DNA from: Caldimonas tepidiphila
GTDB lineage: Bacteria > Pseudomonadota > Gammaproteobacteria > Burkholderiales > Burkholderiaceae_C
Reading direction: 5' to 3'
DNA: 64,000 bases
Assembly (NCBI RefSeq): GCF_003569765.1
Contig: NZ_QXMG01000004.1
Coordinates: 1 to 64,000 of the forward strand
Below the pieces are notes generated by a model. It ran no database searches. It was given only the letters and a program-made list of their open reading frames with translations, and was not told the origin of the DNA. The translations under genes and the position numbers were made by a program. Positions 38,037 through 48,866 of the stretch are shown piece after piece (position 1 is the stretch's first letter; each line of letters opens with the position of its first letter).

Positions 38037-38858
38037 ATGCCCAATCGCACCATCTTCTTCGTCTCCGACGGCACCGGCATCACCGCCGAGACCTTCGGCA
38101 ACTCGATCCTCAACCAGTTCACGGTCAAGCCGCGGCGGGTGCGCCGGCCCTTCGTGGACACGCCGGACAAGGCGCACCAGCTGGTGCGCGAGATCAACGA
38201 GTGCGGCGCGCGCGAGGGGCGGCGCCCGGTCGTGTTCCTGACGCTCGTGGACGAGGAGATCCTCGAGATCGTCAAGGCGCAGGCGAACGCGATGGTGCTG
38301 GACATGTTCAACACCTTCATCGAGCCGCTCGAGAGCGAGTTCGGCATCAAGTCGAACCACCGCGTCGGCCGCTTCTCCGACATCGCGCACAGCGCCGAGT
38401 ACGACAACCGCATCGAGGCGATCAACTTCTCGCTCGCGCACGACGACGGCCAGTCCTCGCTCAACCTCGAGCAGGCCGACGTGATCCTGGTGGGCGTGAG
38501 CCGCAGCGGCAAGACGCCGACCTCGCTGTACCTGGCGATGCAGCACGGCGTGAAGGCGGCCAACTACCCGCTGATCCCCGAGGACTTCGAGCGCGGCCGC
38601 CTGCCCTCGGCGCTGCTGCCGCACCGCAAGAAGTGCTTCGGCCTGACGATCGACCCGCAGCGCCTCTCGCAGATCCGCAACGAGCGCCGCCCGGGCAGCA
38701 AGTACGCGAGCCTCGCGAACTGCCGCTACGAGGTCGCCGAGGCCGAGACGATGATGCGCCGCGAGGGCATCTCCTGGCTGTCGTCGACGCACAAGTCGAT
38801 CGAGGAGATCGCCACCACGATCCTGCGCGACATCCGCCCCGACCGGCTGATCTACTGA
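38037..38858 (+). CDS. ppsR: PEP synthase regulatory protein (bifunctional kinase/phosphorylase, PSRP)
   Basis: PpsR switches PpsA off and on by ADP-dependent phosphorylation of a threonine near the catalytic histidine and by Pi-dependent dephosphorylation. The protein has 273 residues: [19 protein letters not shown] at the N terminus, the P-loop GVSRSGKT at 153-160, YPLIPEDFE, and [17 protein letters not shown] at the C terminus. The ATG 38037 is chosen because the family begins there; the open frame extends 38 codons upstream into the promoter region. Confidence 0.96.
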   Translation: MPNRTIFFVSDGTGITAETFGNSILNQFTVKPRRVRRPFVDTPDKAHQLVREINECGAREGRRPVVFLTLVDEEILEIVKAQANAMVLDMFNTFIEPLESEFGIKSNHRVGRFSDIAHSAEYDNRIEAINFSLAHDDGQSSLNLEQADVILVGVSRSGKTPTSLYLAMQHGVKAANYPLIPEDFERGRLPSALLPHRKKCFGLTIDPQRLSQIRNERRPGSKYASLANCRYEVAEAETMMRREGISWLSSTHKSIEEIATTILRDIRPDRLIY

Positions 38859-38913
38859 GCCGCGGCATGCGGCTTGCCGGCGGGCGGAACCACCCCCTCC
38901 CGCCGCCCGAGCC

Positions 38914-39738
38914 ATGCCGCTGCACCCGCCCCACCCGCCCGACGCCGCGAGCCGTCGCCGCTTCCTGCGGGCCGGCCTGCTGACCGGCTTCGCCGCCGGC
39001 GGGCTGTTCGACGGCATCCTGCTGCACCAGGTGCTGCAATGGCACCACCTGCTGAGCGCGCTGCAGCGCCCGCCCTTCGACGAGCTGCGCACGCAGCTGC
39101 TCGCCGACGGCCTGTTCCACGTCCTGATGTACCTGATCGGCGCCTGGGGCCTGGTGCAGCTGGCGCGCTCGCGCGGCGTCTGGAATCTGCCCGACGCGAA
39201 CGGCTGCCTCGCCGCGCAGCTGGCGATCGGCTTCGGCGCCTGGCAGCTGGTCGACGCGCTGCTGTCGCACTGGCTGCTCGGCCTGCACCGCATCCGCACC
39301 GACGCCGGCCCGCCACTGCTGTGGGACCTGGGCTGGCTCGCGGTGTTCGGCCTGCCCTTCCTGCTCGGCGGGCTGCTCGCGCGGCGGCGCCTGCGGCTGC
39401 ACGGCGGAGGCAGCAGCCGGGGCGGCTCGCTCGCCGCCTGGACGGCGCTGCTGCTGCCGCTGGCGATGCTCGCGGCCGCGCTGCCGCCGCCGGTCAACGC
39501 CGACGGCACCCGCACGGTCGCGGTGGTGCTGCGCGATGCGCGCGATGCCGTCGCGATGCTGGAAGCCGCGCCGGCGCGCGAGGCCCGGGTGGTCTGGAAC
39601 GACGACAGCGGCACCGTGTGGCTGCTCGAGGTCGGCGCCGCGTCCCGGCCCTGGCAGTGGTACCGGCACGGCGCGCTGCTCGTCGGCGGCGCGACCGGCG
39701 CGGGCTGCGCCGGCTGGCTGCGCTCGGCCTCGTCCTGA
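38914..39738 (+). CDS. DUF2243 membrane protein
   Basis: The 274-residue protein has about four to five hydrophobic segments. The DUF2243 hallmark GGLFDGILLHQVLQWHH is at about 28-44, with a second DGLFHVLMYLIGAWG and a third conserved DALLSHWLLGLHRIR. The C-terminal 70 residues are a soluble tail outside the DUF2243 region. The leading SRRRFLRAGLLTGFAAGG resembles a twin-arginine-type N terminus but is part of the first membrane helix. Function unknown; it converges on the RNA methyltransferase gene. Confidence 0.85.
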   Translation: MPLHPPHPPDAASRRRFLRAGLLTGFAAGGLFDGILLHQVLQWHHLLSALQRPPFDELRTQLLADGLFHVLMYLIGAWGLVQLARSRGVWNLPDANGCLAAQLAIGFGAWQLVDALLSHWLLGLHRIRTDAGPPLLWDLGWLAVFGLPFLLGGLLARRRLRLHGGGSSRGGSLAAWTALLLPLAMLAAALPPPVNADGTRTVAVVLRDARDAVAMLEAAPAREARVVWNDDSGTVWLLEVGAASRPWQWYRHGALLVGGATGAGCAGWLRSASS

Positions 39739-39762
39739 AGCCCGCACCGCAAGCGAAGGAGC

Positions 39763-40569
39763 TCAGCCGGGAGCGGAGGCCGGCCAGCGCTGGCGCGCCG
39801 ACTCGTAGAGGCAGATCGCCGCTGCGCTCGCGACGTTGAGCGACTCCTCGCCGCCGGGCTGCGGGATGCGCACCGTCAGCGCGCAGCGCTGCATCAGCGC
39901 CTCGCCGACGCCCTGCCCCTCGTGCCCCAGCACCCAGGCGCAGGGATCGGGCAGGCGCACCTCCGGCAGCGCCGCGCTCGCATGCGAGCTGGTCGCGACC
40001 CACGGCATCTCCAGCGCCGACAGCGCCTCCTCGCCGACGCCCTCGACAAGGTGCAGCCCGAAATGCGCTCCCATGCCGGCGCGCAGCACCTTGGGCGACC
40101 ACAGTGCCGCGGTGCCCCTCAGCGCGACGACCTGCTGCACGCCGAGCGCGGCCGCGCTGCGTAGGATCGTGCCGACGTTGCCCGCGTCCTGCAACCGGTC
40201 GAGCACGACGCTGCGCGCGCGCGGCAGCAGCGGCGGCGCCGGCTGCCACTCGATCAGGAAGCCGATCGGCGGCGGGCTCTCGAGCGTGCTCAGGTCGCTC
40301 CAGAGGGCATCGTCGACGACGACCGACTGAGCCGCCTCGCGGGTCAGCGCCCGCAGGGGCGGCTGCGCCGCGTTGCGCGCCGGCAGCAGCGCGACGAGCG
40401 GCCGCCCGCCGCGCGCGAGGAAGGCACGGCAGAGGTGGTCGCCCTCGAGCCAGACGCGGCCGAGCTTGCGGTAGGCGCCCGGGTCCTGCCCCAGCCGGCG
40501 CAGCTGCTGCAGCAGCGGGTTGTGGCGCGACGTGATCGTGCGTGCGCCGCCGTCAGGCTGCTCGCTCAT
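39763..40569 (-). CDS. TrmH/SpoU-family RNA 2'-O-methyltransferase
   Basis: The 268-residue SPOUT enzyme has an N-terminal substrate-binding part [17 protein letters not shown] and the three SpoU motifs: [32 protein letters not shown] and [20 protein letters not shown]. It probably methylates a 23S rRNA or tRNA ribose; the target nucleotide cannot be read from sequence. The start overlaps the rnhB stop (ATGA). Confidence 0.93.
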   Translation of the reverse strand: MSEQPDGGARTITSRHNPLLQQLRRLGQDPGAYRKLGRVWLEGDHLCRAFLARGGRPLVALLPARNAAQPPLRALTREAAQSVVVDDALWSDLSTLESPPPIGFLIEWQPAPPLLPRARSVVLDRLQDAGNVGTILRSAAALGVQQVVALRGTAALWSPKVLRAGMGAHFGLHLVEGVGEEALSALEMPWVATSSHASAALPEVRLPDPCAWVLGHEGQGVGEALMQRCALTVRIPQPGGEESLNVASAAAICLYESARQRWPASAPG

Positions 40570-41186
40570 CGTGACACTCCTGCCGCGCGCGCGGCCGGGA
40601 AGGCGTGCAGCGCCTGCTGCACCGGCGAGAAGGAGCGACGGTGCGCGGCGCAGGCGCCGTGCGCCTTCAGCGCCGCCATGTGGGTCGCGGTGCCGTAGCC
40701 CTTGTGGCCGTCGAAGCCGTACTGCGGGTACTGCGCGTGCAGCTCGGCGCAGAGCCGGTCGCGGTGCACCTTCGCGAGGATCGACGCGGCCGAGATCGCC
40801 GGCACCAGCGCGTCGCCCTTGACGATCGCCTCGGCGCTGACGCGCAGCACCGGCAGCCGGTTGCCGTCAACCAGCACCTTGGCCGGCATCAGCCGCAGGC
40901 CCTCGACGGCGCGGCGCATCGCCAGCATCGTCGCCTGCAGGATGTTGAGCCGGTCGATCTCCTCGACGCTCGCCTCGGCGATCGAGCAGCACAAGGCCTT
41001 GGCGCGGATCTCGTCGAAGAGCCTCTCGCGCGTTCGCGCCGTCAGCTTCTTCGAGTCCCCGAGCCCCTCGATCGGCTGCAGCTCGTCGAGGATCACGGCA
41101 GCGGCGACCACGGGGCCGGCGAGCGGCCCTCGGCCGGCCTCGTCGACCCCTGCGATCAGTCCGGGTGCATCCCAGCCCAGTGTCAT
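40566..41186 (-). CDS. rnhB: ribonuclease HII
   Basis: It removes ribonucleotides and RNA primers from DNA. ATG 41186 ([20 protein letters not shown]) gives 206 residues. The catalytic acidic residues are in [15 protein letters not shown], the KKL motif is [12 protein letters not shown], and [14 protein letters not shown] is the conserved C-terminal segment. It starts four bases after lpxB. Confidence 0.96.
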   Translation of the reverse strand: MTLGWDAPGLIAGVDEAGRGPLAGPVVAAAVILDELQPIEGLGDSKKLTARTRERLFDEIRAKALCCSIAEASVEEIDRLNILQATMLAMRRAVEGLRLMPAKVLVDGNRLPVLRVSAEAIVKGDALVPAISAASILAKVHRDRLCAELHAQYPQYGFDGHKGYGTATHMAALKAHGACAAHRRSFSPVQQALHAFPAARAAGVSR

Positions 41187-41190
41187 CTGT

Positions 41191-42333
41191 TCAGCTCCCG
41201 AGCAGCGTCGCGATCGCATCGGTGGCGGCCTGCGCGGTGTTGCGGCGCAGCGTGTGGTGGAGTTCCAGAAAGCGCCGCTCGACGGCGCGGCAGCGCGCCG
41301 GGTCGTCCAGCCAGGCGAGCGTCGCGTCGGCGAGCGCGGCGGGCGTGGCCGCGTCCTGCAGCAGCTCGGGCACCACGAAGTCCTCGCACAGGATGTTGGG
41401 CAGGCCGACCCAGGGCTGGTACTTCATGCGCTTCATCAGCTGCCAGCTCAAGGCCTGCATCCGGTAGGTGATCACCATCGGTCGCTTGAAGAGCGCCGCC
41501 TCGAGCGTCGCCGTGCCGCTGGCGATCAGCGTCACGTCGCAGGCCGCCAGCACCTCGTGCGACAGGCCGTCGACCAGCGTCAGCGGCAGCCCGGCGGCCT
41601 GTGCCGCGATCGGCTCGACCAGCTCGCGCAGCCCCGGAACCACCGGGAGCACGAAGCGCAGTGCGGGCCGGCGCCGGTGCAGCTCGCGGGCGGCGGCGAT
41701 CAGGTCCGGCGCGATGTAGCGGATCTCGCTGCGGCGGCTGCCCGGCAGCAGCGCGACGACCGTCTCGTCCGCCTCGAGGCCGAGGCGGCGTCGCGCCGCC
41801 TCGCGCGGCACCTCCAGCGGAATCGCGTCGGCGAGCGGGTGGCCGACGTAGCGGGCCGGCACGCCATGCTTCTCGTAGAGCACCGGCTCGAAGGGGAACA
41901 GGCACAGCATCAGGTCCACCGAGCGGTGGATCTTCTCGATGCGCTTGCCGCGCCAGGCCCACACCGACGGGCTGACGAAGTGCACCGCCTTGATGCCCTC
42001 GCGCTTGAGCCGGGCCTCGAGGTCGAGACAGAAGTCGGGCGCGTCGACGCCGATGAAGGCGTCCGGCCGCTCGCGCAGCAGCCGCTCGGCGAGCCGGTCG
42101 CGGATGCCGACGATCTCGCGGTAGTGGCGCAGCACCTCGACGTAGCCGCGCACCGCGAGCTTCTCGTGCGGCCACCAGGCCTCGAAACCCTGCGCGGCCA
42201 TGCGCGGCCCGCCGATGCCGGCGGCCTGCAGGTCCGGCCAGCGCGCCTTCAGCCCGCCGAGCAGCAGCCCCGCGAGCAGGTCGCCGGAGGTTTCGCCGGC
42301 GACCATCGCCAGGCGTGGTGCGCCGCAATCCAT
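41191..42333 (-). CDS. lpxB: lipid-A-disaccharide synthase
   Basis: It joins UDP-diacylglucosamine and lipid X in lipid A synthesis at the inner membrane. The protein has 380 residues: [16 protein letters not shown] (UDP site region), [42 protein letters not shown] and [11 protein letters not shown] are diagnostic for this GT19 enzyme. It follows lpxA by 14 bases. Confidence 0.97.
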   Translation of the reverse strand: MDCGAPRLAMVAGETSGDLLAGLLLGGLKARWPDLQAAGIGGPRMAAQGFEAWWPHEKLAVRGYVEVLRHYREIVGIRDRLAERLLRERPDAFIGVDAPDFCLDLEARLKREGIKAVHFVSPSVWAWRGKRIEKIHRSVDLMLCLFPFEPVLYEKHGVPARYVGHPLADAIPLEVPREAARRRLGLEADETVVALLPGSRRSEIRYIAPDLIAAARELHRRRPALRFVLPVVPGLRELVEPIAAQAAGLPLTLVDGLSHEVLAACDVTLIASGTATLEAALFKRPMVITYRMQALSWQLMKRMKYQPWVGLPNILCEDFVVPELLQDAATPAALADATLAWLDDPARCRAVERRFLELHHTLRRNTAQAATDAIATLLGS

Positions 42334-42347
42334 TCAGCGCTCCCGTG

Positions 42348-43136
42348 TCAGCGGACGATGCCGCGATCGGCCGCAGCGAGGAAATCGAGCATCAGCGCGA
42401 TGTCGCCCTGCGCCTCAGGCAGCTGCTCGCCCAGCTGCGCGATCTCGGCGCGCGCCTGCTCGAGCGTGAGGCCGCGCCGGTAGAGGCTGCGGTACATCTG
42501 CTTGACCGCGCTCAGCCGCTGCGCCGAGAAGCCGCGGCGCTTGAGGCCCTCGAGGTTGAAGCCGTGGGCCTTGGCGGTGTTGCCGGTGGCCATCACGAAG
42601 GGCGGCACGTCCTGGAACAGGACCGTGCCCATGCCGGTCATGCTGTGCGCGCCGATCTTGACGAACTGGTGCACGACGGTGAAGCCGCCGAGGATGACGC
42701 GGTCGCCCACGATCACGTGGCCGGCGAGCTGCGAGTTGTTCGCGAAGATCGTGCCGTCGCCGACGCGGCAGTCGTGCGCCAGGTGCACGTAGGCCATGAT
42801 CCAGTTGTCGTTGCCGATGCTGGTCACGCCCCCGTCCTGCACGGTGCCGAGGTTGAAGGTGCAGAACTCGCGGATGGTGTTGCGGTCGCCAATGCGCAGC
42901 TCGGTCGGCTCGCCGGCGTACTTCTTGTCCTGCGGCGCGGCGCCGAGCGAGCAGAACTGGAAGATGCGGTTGTCGGCGCCGATCGTGGTGTGCCCCTCGA
43001 TCACGCAGTGCGGGCCGATGCTCGTGCCGGCACCGACCCGCACATGCGGGCCGATCAGCGTGTAGGCGCCGACCGTCACCGATTCGGCCAGCTCCGCCTT
43101 CGCGTCGACGATCGCGGTGGGATGGATGTTCGCCAA
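42348..43136 (-). CDS. lpxA: UDP-N-acetylglucosamine acyltransferase LpxA
   Basis: This is the first enzyme of lipid A synthesis and a left-handed beta-helix trimer. Hexapeptide repeats fill about residues 5-180; the catalytic His is in [13 protein letters not shown], followed by [13 protein letters not shown]. No ATG or GTG fits: I take TTG 43134-43136 (reading [16 protein letters not shown]), with GAGG nine bases upstream just after the fabZ stop. That gives 262 residues, identical in length to E. coli LpxA. Confidence 0.94.
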   Translation of the reverse strand: MANIHPTAIVDAKAELAESVTVGAYTLIGPHVRVGAGTSIGPHCVIEGHTTIGADNRIFQFCSLGAAPQDKKYAGEPTELRIGDRNTIREFCTFNLGTVQDGGVTSIGNDNWIMAYVHLAHDCRVGDGTIFANNSQLAGHVIVGDRVILGGFTVVHQFVKIGAHSMTGMGTVLFQDVPPFVMATGNTAKAHGFNLEGLKRRGFSAQRLSAVKQMYRSLYRRGLTLEQARAEIAQLGEQLPEAQGDIALMLDFLAAADRGIVR

Positions 43137-43147
43137 GGCCGTCGTCC

Positions 43148-43609
43148 TCAGTCCTCGATGCGGCGCATCGTGCACATCAGCTCGGCCTCGACCGCGACCG
43201 ACTCGTCCACCGTCGCGCGGGCCTTGAACTTGAAGATGCCGCCGCGGCTGCGCTCGAGCTCGACGTGGAGGATCAGCTGGTCGCCGGGCTCGACCGGGCG
43301 CTTGAAGCGCGCGCCGTCGATGCCGACGAAGTAGTAGACGTTCTTGTCGTCGGCCTGCGTGCCCGACGATTCGAACGACAGGATCGCCGCGGCCTGCGCG
43401 AGCGCCTCCAGCATCAGCACGCCCGGCATCACCGGCCGGTGCGGGAAGTGGCCCATGAAGTAGGGCTCGTTGATCGAGACGTTCTTCAGGGCCTTGATCT
43501 GCCTGCCCTTCTCGATCTCGAGCACGCGGTCCACCAGCAGGATGGGATAGCGGTGCGGGAGCTTCTCGAGGATCTTGTGGATGTCCATCATAGTGGGTTC
43601 GTACTTCAT
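43148..43609 (-). CDS. fabZ: (3R)-hydroxyacyl-ACP dehydratase FabZ
   Basis: This hot-dog fold enzyme dehydrates hydroxyacyl-ACP in fatty acid synthesis. The catalytic His is in [12 protein letters not shown] and the Glu in [26 protein letters not shown] is the N-terminal signature. The start at 43609 ([14 protein letters not shown], 153 residues) overlaps the lpxD stop (ATGA); the internal Mets six and seven residues on are alternatives. Competition with LpxD/LpxA for hydroxymyristoyl-ACP explains its place here. Confidence 0.96.
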   Translation of the reverse strand: MKYEPTMMDIHKILEKLPHRYPILLVDRVLEIEKGRQIKALKNVSINEPYFMGHFPHRPVMPGVLMLEALAQAAAILSFESSGTQADDKNVYYFVGIDGARFKRPVEPGDQLILHVELERSRGGIFKFKARATVDESVAVEAELMCTMRRIED

Positions 43610-44634
43610 TCTGCGGCGCGGCGCTCGAGGGTGCGCAGCCGCTCTCTGAGGGCATGGAGCTGGCGCAGCGTGGCGGCGTTCTTCTCCCAGCTCGCGTTGT
43701 CGTCGAAGGGGAAGATGCCGCTGTAGTGGCCGGGCTTGAGGATGGATCGCGAGATGAGCGTGAACGAGGAGACGTGCACGTGGTCGACAATCGTCAGGTG
43801 GCCGAGGATGCCGGCGCTGCCGCCGATCGTGCAGTGCGCGCCGATGCGCGCGCTGCCGGCGATGCCGGCATTGCCCGCGATAGCGGTGTGGCGGCCGATG
43901 TGCACGTTGTGGCCGACCTGGATCAGGTTGTCGAGCTTGACGCCGTCCTCGATCACCGTGTCGTCGAGCGCGCCGCGGTCGATGCAGGTGTTCGCGCCGA
44001 TCTCCACGTCGTCGCCGATCGCGACGCCGCCGAGCTGCTCGATCTTCACCCACTCGCCGGCGTGCGGCGCGAAGCCGAAGCCGTCGGCGCCGATCACGAC
44101 GCCGGAGTGAACGATGCCCCGCGCGCCGATGCGGCAGCCGAAGCCGAGCGTGACGCGCGGCGCGAGCCGCGTGTGCGCGCCGACCACTGCACCGGCACCG
44201 ATGACGGCATGCGCGCCGATCACCGCGCCGTCCCCGATCACCGCGCCCTCCTCCACGACCGCCAGCGGCCCGATGCTCACGTCGCGGCCGAGCTGCACGC
44301 CGGTCGCGATCAGTGCCGAGGCGTGCACGCCCGGCGCCGCGGCCGGCCGCACGCGCCGCGCCCACCACTGGGTGAGTCGCGCGAAGTAGAGGTAGGGATC
44401 GTCGGCGACGATGACCGCGCCGCGCGCGGCGGCCGCATCGCGCAGCGCCGGCGCGACGATCACGCAGGCGGCCTGCGTCGTCGCGAGCTGCGACTGGTAC
44501 TTCGGATTGGAGAGGAAGCTCAGCGTGGTGGGCGTCGCGCCCTCCAGCGGCCCCACGCGGTCGACGGGCTGCTCGGCAGGCCCGAGCAACTCGCCGCCCA
44601 ACTGCTCGGCGATCTCGCCCAGGCGAACTTGCAT
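43606..44634 (-). CDS. lpxD: UDP-3-O-(3-hydroxyacyl)glucosamine N-acyltransferase LpxD
   Basis: This is the third step of lipid A synthesis. The 342 residues begin [17 protein letters not shown] uridine-binding N-terminal domain (about 1-100) has [13 protein letters not shown]. Then comes a long run of hexapeptide repeats with [21 protein letters not shown] and the catalytic His in [12 protein letters not shown] short C-terminal helix follows. ATG 44634 is preferred over the GTG one codon upstream. It follows skp by 13 bases. Confidence 0.96.
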   Translation of the reverse strand: MQVRLGEIAEQLGGELLGPAEQPVDRVGPLEGATPTTLSFLSNPKYQSQLATTQAACVIVAPALRDAAAARGAVIVADDPYLYFARLTQWWARRVRPAAAPGVHASALIATGVQLGRDVSIGPLAVVEEGAVIGDGAVIGAHAVIGAGAVVGAHTRLAPRVTLGFGCRIGARGIVHSGVVIGADGFGFAPHAGEWVKIEQLGGVAIGDDVEIGANTCIDRGALDDTVIEDGVKLDNLIQVGHNVHIGRHTAIAGNAGIAGSARIGAHCTIGGSAGILGHLTIVDHVHVSSFTLISRSILKPGHYSGIFPFDDNASWEKNAATLRQLHALRERLRTLERRAAE

Positions 44635-44647
44635 CACGCGTCCCGTG

Positions 44648-45166
44648 TCACTTCCCGCCGTTGTTGGCGTTGAGGGCCTTGATCACCTTGTCGGTGATGT
44701 CGACCCGGGCGCTGGCGAAGACGGCTTCCTGGACGATCAGGTCGTACTTTTCCTGCTCGAAGATCTGGCGGATCACGCGGTTGGCACGCTCGACCACCGC
44801 GGCGAGCTCCTCGTTCTTGCGCTGGTTCAGGTCTTCCTGGAACTCGCGGCGCTTGCGCTGGAAGTCGCGGTCCTGCTCGACGAGGTCGCGCTGGCGGCGC
44901 GTGCGCTCGGAGTCGGCCAGGGTCGGCGCATCCTTCTCGAGGCGGTCGGAGGCCGCCTTCAGGCGGGCCGCGGCGTCGGCGAGCTCCTTCTCGCGGCGCG
45001 AGAACTCGGCCTCGAGCTTGGCCTGCGCCGCCTTGGCCGGCGTGGCGTCCCTGAGCACGCGGTCGCTGTTGACGTAGCCGATCTTGAGCTCCTGGGCCTG
45101 CGCTGCCTGCAGCCCCAGCGACAACAGCCCGGCGCACAGCACGGACGCCAAAAGAGATTTCTTCAT
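44648..45166 (-). CDS. skp: OmpH/Skp periplasmic chaperone
   Basis: Skp holds unfolded outer-membrane proteins in the periplasm before BamA inserts them. The protein has 172 residues with a signal peptide ([20 protein letters not shown], cleaved after AQA). It starts with [12 protein letters not shown], followed by a long highly charged coiled coil (about 50-130) and the C-terminal strand [12 protein letters not shown]. The start shares a base with the bamA stop. Confidence 0.95.
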   Translation of the reverse strand: MKKSLLASVLCAGLLSLGLQAAQAQELKIGYVNSDRVLRDATPAKAAQAKLEAEFSRREKELADAAARLKAASDRLEKDAPTLADSERTRRQRDLVEQDRDFQRKRREFQEDLNQRKNEELAAVVERANRVIRQIFEQEKYDLIVQEAVFASARVDITDKVIKALNANNGGK

Positions 45167-47490
45167 CAGAACGCAGTCCCGATCTGGAATTGGAAACGCT
45201 GGATTCTATCGCCTTGCTCTTTGCGGATCGGGGTACCGTAGCTGAGCTTCAGCGGCCCGACCGGCGAGACCCAGCTCAGGCCGATGCCGGTCGATGCGCG
45301 CAGCTCGCCGAGGTCGAAGTCCTCGCCCTCGCCATAGACGTTGCCGGCGTCGAGATAGCCGAACACGCGCAGCGTGCGGTCGTTGCCGGTGCCCGGGAAG
45401 GGCACGTACAGCTCGCTGTTGAGGTTGATGCGCTTGGAGCCGCCGGGATAGGCGCCGGTCAGGTCCACCGGCCCGAGCGAGCCCTGGTCGAAGCCGCGCA
45501 CGGTGCCGAGGCCGCCGCCGTAGAAGTTCTTGAAGATCGGGTAGGGCCGCCCGCCCAGCCCCTTGCCCCAGCCGAGCTCGCCGTTGAGGCCGAGCGTGAA
45601 GCGGCTGCCGAGCGGGATGTACTGCTGGTACTGGTAGTTGGTGCGCAGGTAGCGCGTGTCGCCGGCGACGCCCCATTCGGCGTTGACGCGCTGGTAGCGG
45701 CCGCGCGTGGGCACCAGCGCGCTGTCGCGCCCGTCGCGCGACCAGCCGAGCGTGAGCGGCACGGTGGTGCTGCGCTCGCCGAACTGCGTGCGGTAGCGCA
45801 GGTAGCTGTCCGGCAGCGACGCGGCGCTGCCCTCGATCTGCGTGCTCTCGACGCCGCCGCCGATGTAGACCGTGTCGTACTCGCTGAACGGGATGCCGAA
45901 GCGCACCGAGGCACCGGGGGTGACGAGCTTGTAGTTGGTGTTCGTGACCTGCGAGGACAGCGGCCGCGTGGTGCGGTAGTAGACGTCGAGCGCGCGCGAC
46001 ACGCCGTCGCGCGTGAAGTACGGGTCCACCGTGCTCACGACGACCGTGCGGTTGGTCCGGCTGGTGTTGAGCTCGAGCCCCAGGTAGTTGCCGGTGCCGA
46101 ACACGTTCTCCTGCTTCACCGACGCGGTGAAGGCCAGGCGCTCGGCACTCGAGAAGCTCGCGCCGACCATCAGGTTGCCGGTGGGCCGCTCGGTGACGTT
46201 GACGGTCAGGTCGACCTGGTCGAAGGTGCCCGGCACCTCGGTGGTCTCGATGTTGACCTCGGTGAAGTAGCCGAGCCGGTCGACCCGGTCGCGCGACAGG
46301 CGGATCTTGTCGCTGTCGTACCAGGACGACTCGAACTGCCGGAACTCGCGCCGCACCACCTCGTCGCGCGTGCGGGTGTTGCCGGCGACGTTGATGCGGC
46401 GCACGTAGACGCGGCGCTGCGGCTCGGCCACCAGCGCGATGCGCACGAGCCCGGTGTCGCGGTCGATCTCCGGCCGCGGCTCCACGCGCGCGAACGCGTA
46501 GCCGAAGGCGCCGAAGCGCTCGGAGAAGGCGCGCACCGTCTCGGCCACGTCCTCGGCGCGGTAGGGCTGGCCGGGGCGGATCGTGACGAGCCGCTTGAAG
46601 TCCTCGTCCTTGCCGAGATAGTCGCCCTCGAGCCGCACCCCAGCGACGTTGAAGCGCTGGCCCTCGCTGACGTTGATCGTGATCGTGATGTCCTGCTTGT
46701 CGGGCGAGATCGCGACCTGCGTCGATTCGACGTTGAATTCGAGATAACCCCGGTTCAGGTAATAGGCGCGCAGTTTCTCGAGGTCGGCATTCAGTTTCGT
46801 GCGCGAATAGCGGTCGCTCTTCGTGTACCAGGAAAGCCAGCCGCCGGTGCTCAGGTCGAACAGGCCGCGCAATTCGCCGTCCGGGAAAGCGCGGTTGCCG
46901 ACGATGTCGATCTCGCGGATGCGCGCGACGCCGCCCTCGGTCACCGTGAAGGTCACGTTGACGCGGTTGTTCTCGACCGGCGTGACGGTGGTCGCCACGT
47001 CGGCGCCGTAGAGGCTGCGCGTCAGGTACTGGCGCTTGAGCTCCTGCTCGGCGCGGTCGATCAGCGCGCGGTCGAAGGGGCGGCCCTCGGCGATGCCGAC
47101 GTCGCGCAGCGCCTTGAGCAGCACGTCGCGGTCGAACTCCTTCTGCCCGGCGAACTCCACGCCGGCGACGATCGGGCGCTCCTCGACCACCACGACGAGC
47201 ACGCCGCCCTCGACCTCGAGGCGCACGTTCTGGAACAGCCCGGTGGAATAGAGCGCGCGCAGCGCCGCGGCGCCCTTGTCGTCGTTGTAGGTGTCGCCGA
47301 CGCGGAACGGCAGCGAGCCGAATACGGTGCCGGCCTCGGTGCGCTGCAGGCCCTCGACGCGGATGTCGCGCAGCTCGAACGGCTCGACCGCCCACGCCCA
47401 CCCGGCCTGCAGCGTGGCAAGCAGCGCGGCGGCGAGAACGGAGGGACGGGAAGGGATGAAACGAAAGGCCGGGGGTGAGGAAATAGGCAT
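45166..47490 (-). CDS. bamA: outer membrane protein assembly factor BamA
   Basis: This Omp85 protein inserts beta-barrel proteins into the outer membrane. From ATG 47490 it has 774 residues: signal peptide to about residue 34 (AWA-V), five POTRA domains to about 430 (FELRDIRVEGLQRTEAGT first; RRINVAGNTRTRDEV last), then a 16-strand barrel. It ends in Phe (FQFQIGTAF), the usual outer-membrane signal. VRGFDQGSLGP carries the conserved VRGF motif. The gene is five bases after rseP. Codons in about 46735-46900 end in A/T more often than in the flanks. Confidence 0.97.
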   Translation of the reverse strand: MPISSPPAFRFIPSRPSVLAAALLATLQAGWAWAVEPFELRDIRVEGLQRTEAGTVFGSLPFRVGDTYNDDKGAAALRALYSTGLFQNVRLEVEGGVLVVVVEERPIVAGVEFAGQKEFDRDVLLKALRDVGIAEGRPFDRALIDRAEQELKRQYLTRSLYGADVATTVTPVENNRVNVTFTVTEGGVARIREIDIVGNRAFPDGELRGLFDLSTGGWLSWYTKSDRYSRTKLNADLEKLRAYYLNRGYLEFNVESTQVAISPDKQDITITINVSEGQRFNVAGVRLEGDYLGKDEDFKRLVTIRPGQPYRAEDVAETVRAFSERFGAFGYAFARVEPRPEIDRDTGLVRIALVAEPQRRVYVRRINVAGNTRTRDEVVRREFRQFESSWYDSDKIRLSRDRVDRLGYFTEVNIETTEVPGTFDQVDLTVNVTERPTGNLMVGASFSSAERLAFTASVKQENVFGTGNYLGLELNTSRTNRTVVVSTVDPYFTRDGVSRALDVYYRTTRPLSSQVTNTNYKLVTPGASVRFGIPFSEYDTVYIGGGVESTQIEGSAASLPDSYLRYRTQFGERSTTVPLTLGWSRDGRDSALVPTRGRYQRVNAEWGVAGDTRYLRTNYQYQQYIPLGSRFTLGLNGELGWGKGLGGRPYPIFKNFYGGGLGTVRGFDQGSLGPVDLTGAYPGGSKRINLNSELYVPFPGTGNDRTLRVFGYLDAGNVYGEGEDFDLGELRASTGIGLSWVSPVGPLKLSYGTPIRKEQGDRIQRFQFQIGTAF

Positions 47491-47495
47491 GCGTT

Positions 47496-48866
47496 CTATT
47501 GGAGCCCCAGCAGGCGGGCCACGTCGTTGTACAGGGCGAGGGACATCATCATGAACATGACGGCCACTCCCCCGCGCTGCAGCCGCTCGAGCCACAGGTC
47601 CGAGATCGGCCGCCCAGTCACCCCTTCGAAAAGATAATACATCAGGTGCCCGCCATCGAGGACGGGCAAGGGCAGCAGGTTCAGCACGCCCAGGCTGACG
47701 CTCACGAGCGCCAGGAAACCGAGGTAATAGGCCAGGCCGAGCTGCACTGTCTGGCCCGCGATGTCGGCGATCGTCAGCGGCCCGCTGAGGTTCTTCAGCG
47801 AAGCCTCGCCGATCAGCATGCGCCCGAGCATCTGCAGGCTCAGCACCGACACGTCCCAGGTACGCTTGGCGCCCTGCACCAGGCCTTCGAGCGGGCCGTG
47901 CTGCACCTTCACCATCTGCGGGGGCGTGCCGACATAGGCGTCGATGCGGCCGGCGGGCTGGCCTTGGTCCTGGCGCACCGCGGCCGTCACCGGCAGTTCG
48001 ATCACGCGGCCGTCGCGCTGCACGCGCCACTGCATCTCGCGCGGCGTGCCGCCCTGCACCGACTGCCGGATCCACTCGCGCAGCTGGCCCGCATCGGGCA
48101 CCGGGCGGCCGTCGACCTCGAGGACGCGGTCGCCCTTCATCAGGCCGGCGCGCGCGGCCGGACCGTCCGCCTTCACGTCGCCGAGCACCGGCTCGCTGTA
48201 GGGCGAGGCAAAGCCGAGGCGCTGCATCAGTTGCGCGTCGACGTCGCGCGAATCGATGCCGTCGAGGCGCAGCTGCACGCGGCGCTCGCCGCGGCCCTGC
48301 GCGTCGCTGACCAGAAGCACGAGGTCGCGGCCCTGCACCGCCGCGTCGGTCAGATGCCAGCGCAGGTCGTTGAAGGAATGGATCGCGATCTCGTCGCCGT
48401 CCTCGGCGACGAGCGCGCGCACCAGGTCGCCGGAGCGCAGGCCGGCGCGCTCGACCGCGCTGCCGGCAGTCGGTGCGCCGAGCAGCGCTCGCGGCTCCTC
48501 GACGCCGATCCAGTTCGCGGCGGCGTACAGCAGCACCGCGAGCACGATGTTGGCCGCCGGCCCTGCCGCGACGATCGCCGCGCGCGCGCGCAGCGGCTGG
48601 TTGTTGAAGGCCATGTGCGCCTGGTGCGGCGGCACCGCGCCCTCGCGCCCGTCGAGCATCCTCACGTAGCCGCCGAAGGGCAGCGCGCACAGCACGAACT
48701 CGGTCGAGTCGGGCGAGCGCTGGCGCCGCCACAGCACCTTGCCGAAGCCCACCGAGAAGCGCAGCACCTTCACGCCGCAGGCGCGCGCGACGCGGTAGTG
48801 GCCCCACTCGTGGACGACGATCAGGATGCCGATCGTCAGCAGGAAGGACAGGACAGTGGTCAGCAT
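47496..48866 (-). CDS. rseP: RseP/EcfE site-2 zinc metalloprotease
   Basis: This inner-membrane protease performs the second cut of anti-sigma factors in the envelope stress response. It has 456 residues. The zinc motif HEWGH is at 19-23 in the first membrane helix and the third ligand is in [10 protein letters not shown] near 400. Two PDZ-type domains fill the middle (for example [22 protein letters not shown]). It lies between dxr and bamA and overlaps the 3' end of dxr by seven bases. Confidence 0.96.
   Translation of the reverse strand: MLTTVLSFLLTIGILIVVHEWGHYRVARACGVKVLRFSVGFGKVLWRRQRSPDSTEFVLCALPFGGYVRMLDGREGAVPPHQAHMAFNNQPLRARAAIVAAGPAANIVLAVLLYAAANWIGVEEPRALLGAPTAGSAVERAGLRSGDLVRALVAEDGDEIAIHSFNDLRWHLTDAAVQGRDLVLLVSDAQGRGERRVQLRLDGIDSRDVDAQLMQRLGFASPYSEPVLGDVKADGPAARAGLMKGDRVLEVDGRPVPDAGQLREWIRQSVQGGTPREMQWRVQRDGRVIELPVTAAVRQDQGQPAGRIDAYVGTPPQMVKVQHGPLEGLVQGAKRTWDVSVLSLQMLGRMLIGEASLKNLSGPLTIADIAGQTVQLGLAYYLGFLALVSVSLGVLNLLPLPVLDGGHLMYYLFEGVTGRPISDLWLERLQRGGVAVMFMMMSLALYNDVARLLGLQ

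Noticed and set aside
38940-39000. Twin-arginine signal peptide in the DUF2243 protein (SRRRFLRAG)
   Set aside because: The segment runs into the first DUF2243 membrane helix, and the protein is a multi-pass membrane protein, so export through Tat is not supported.
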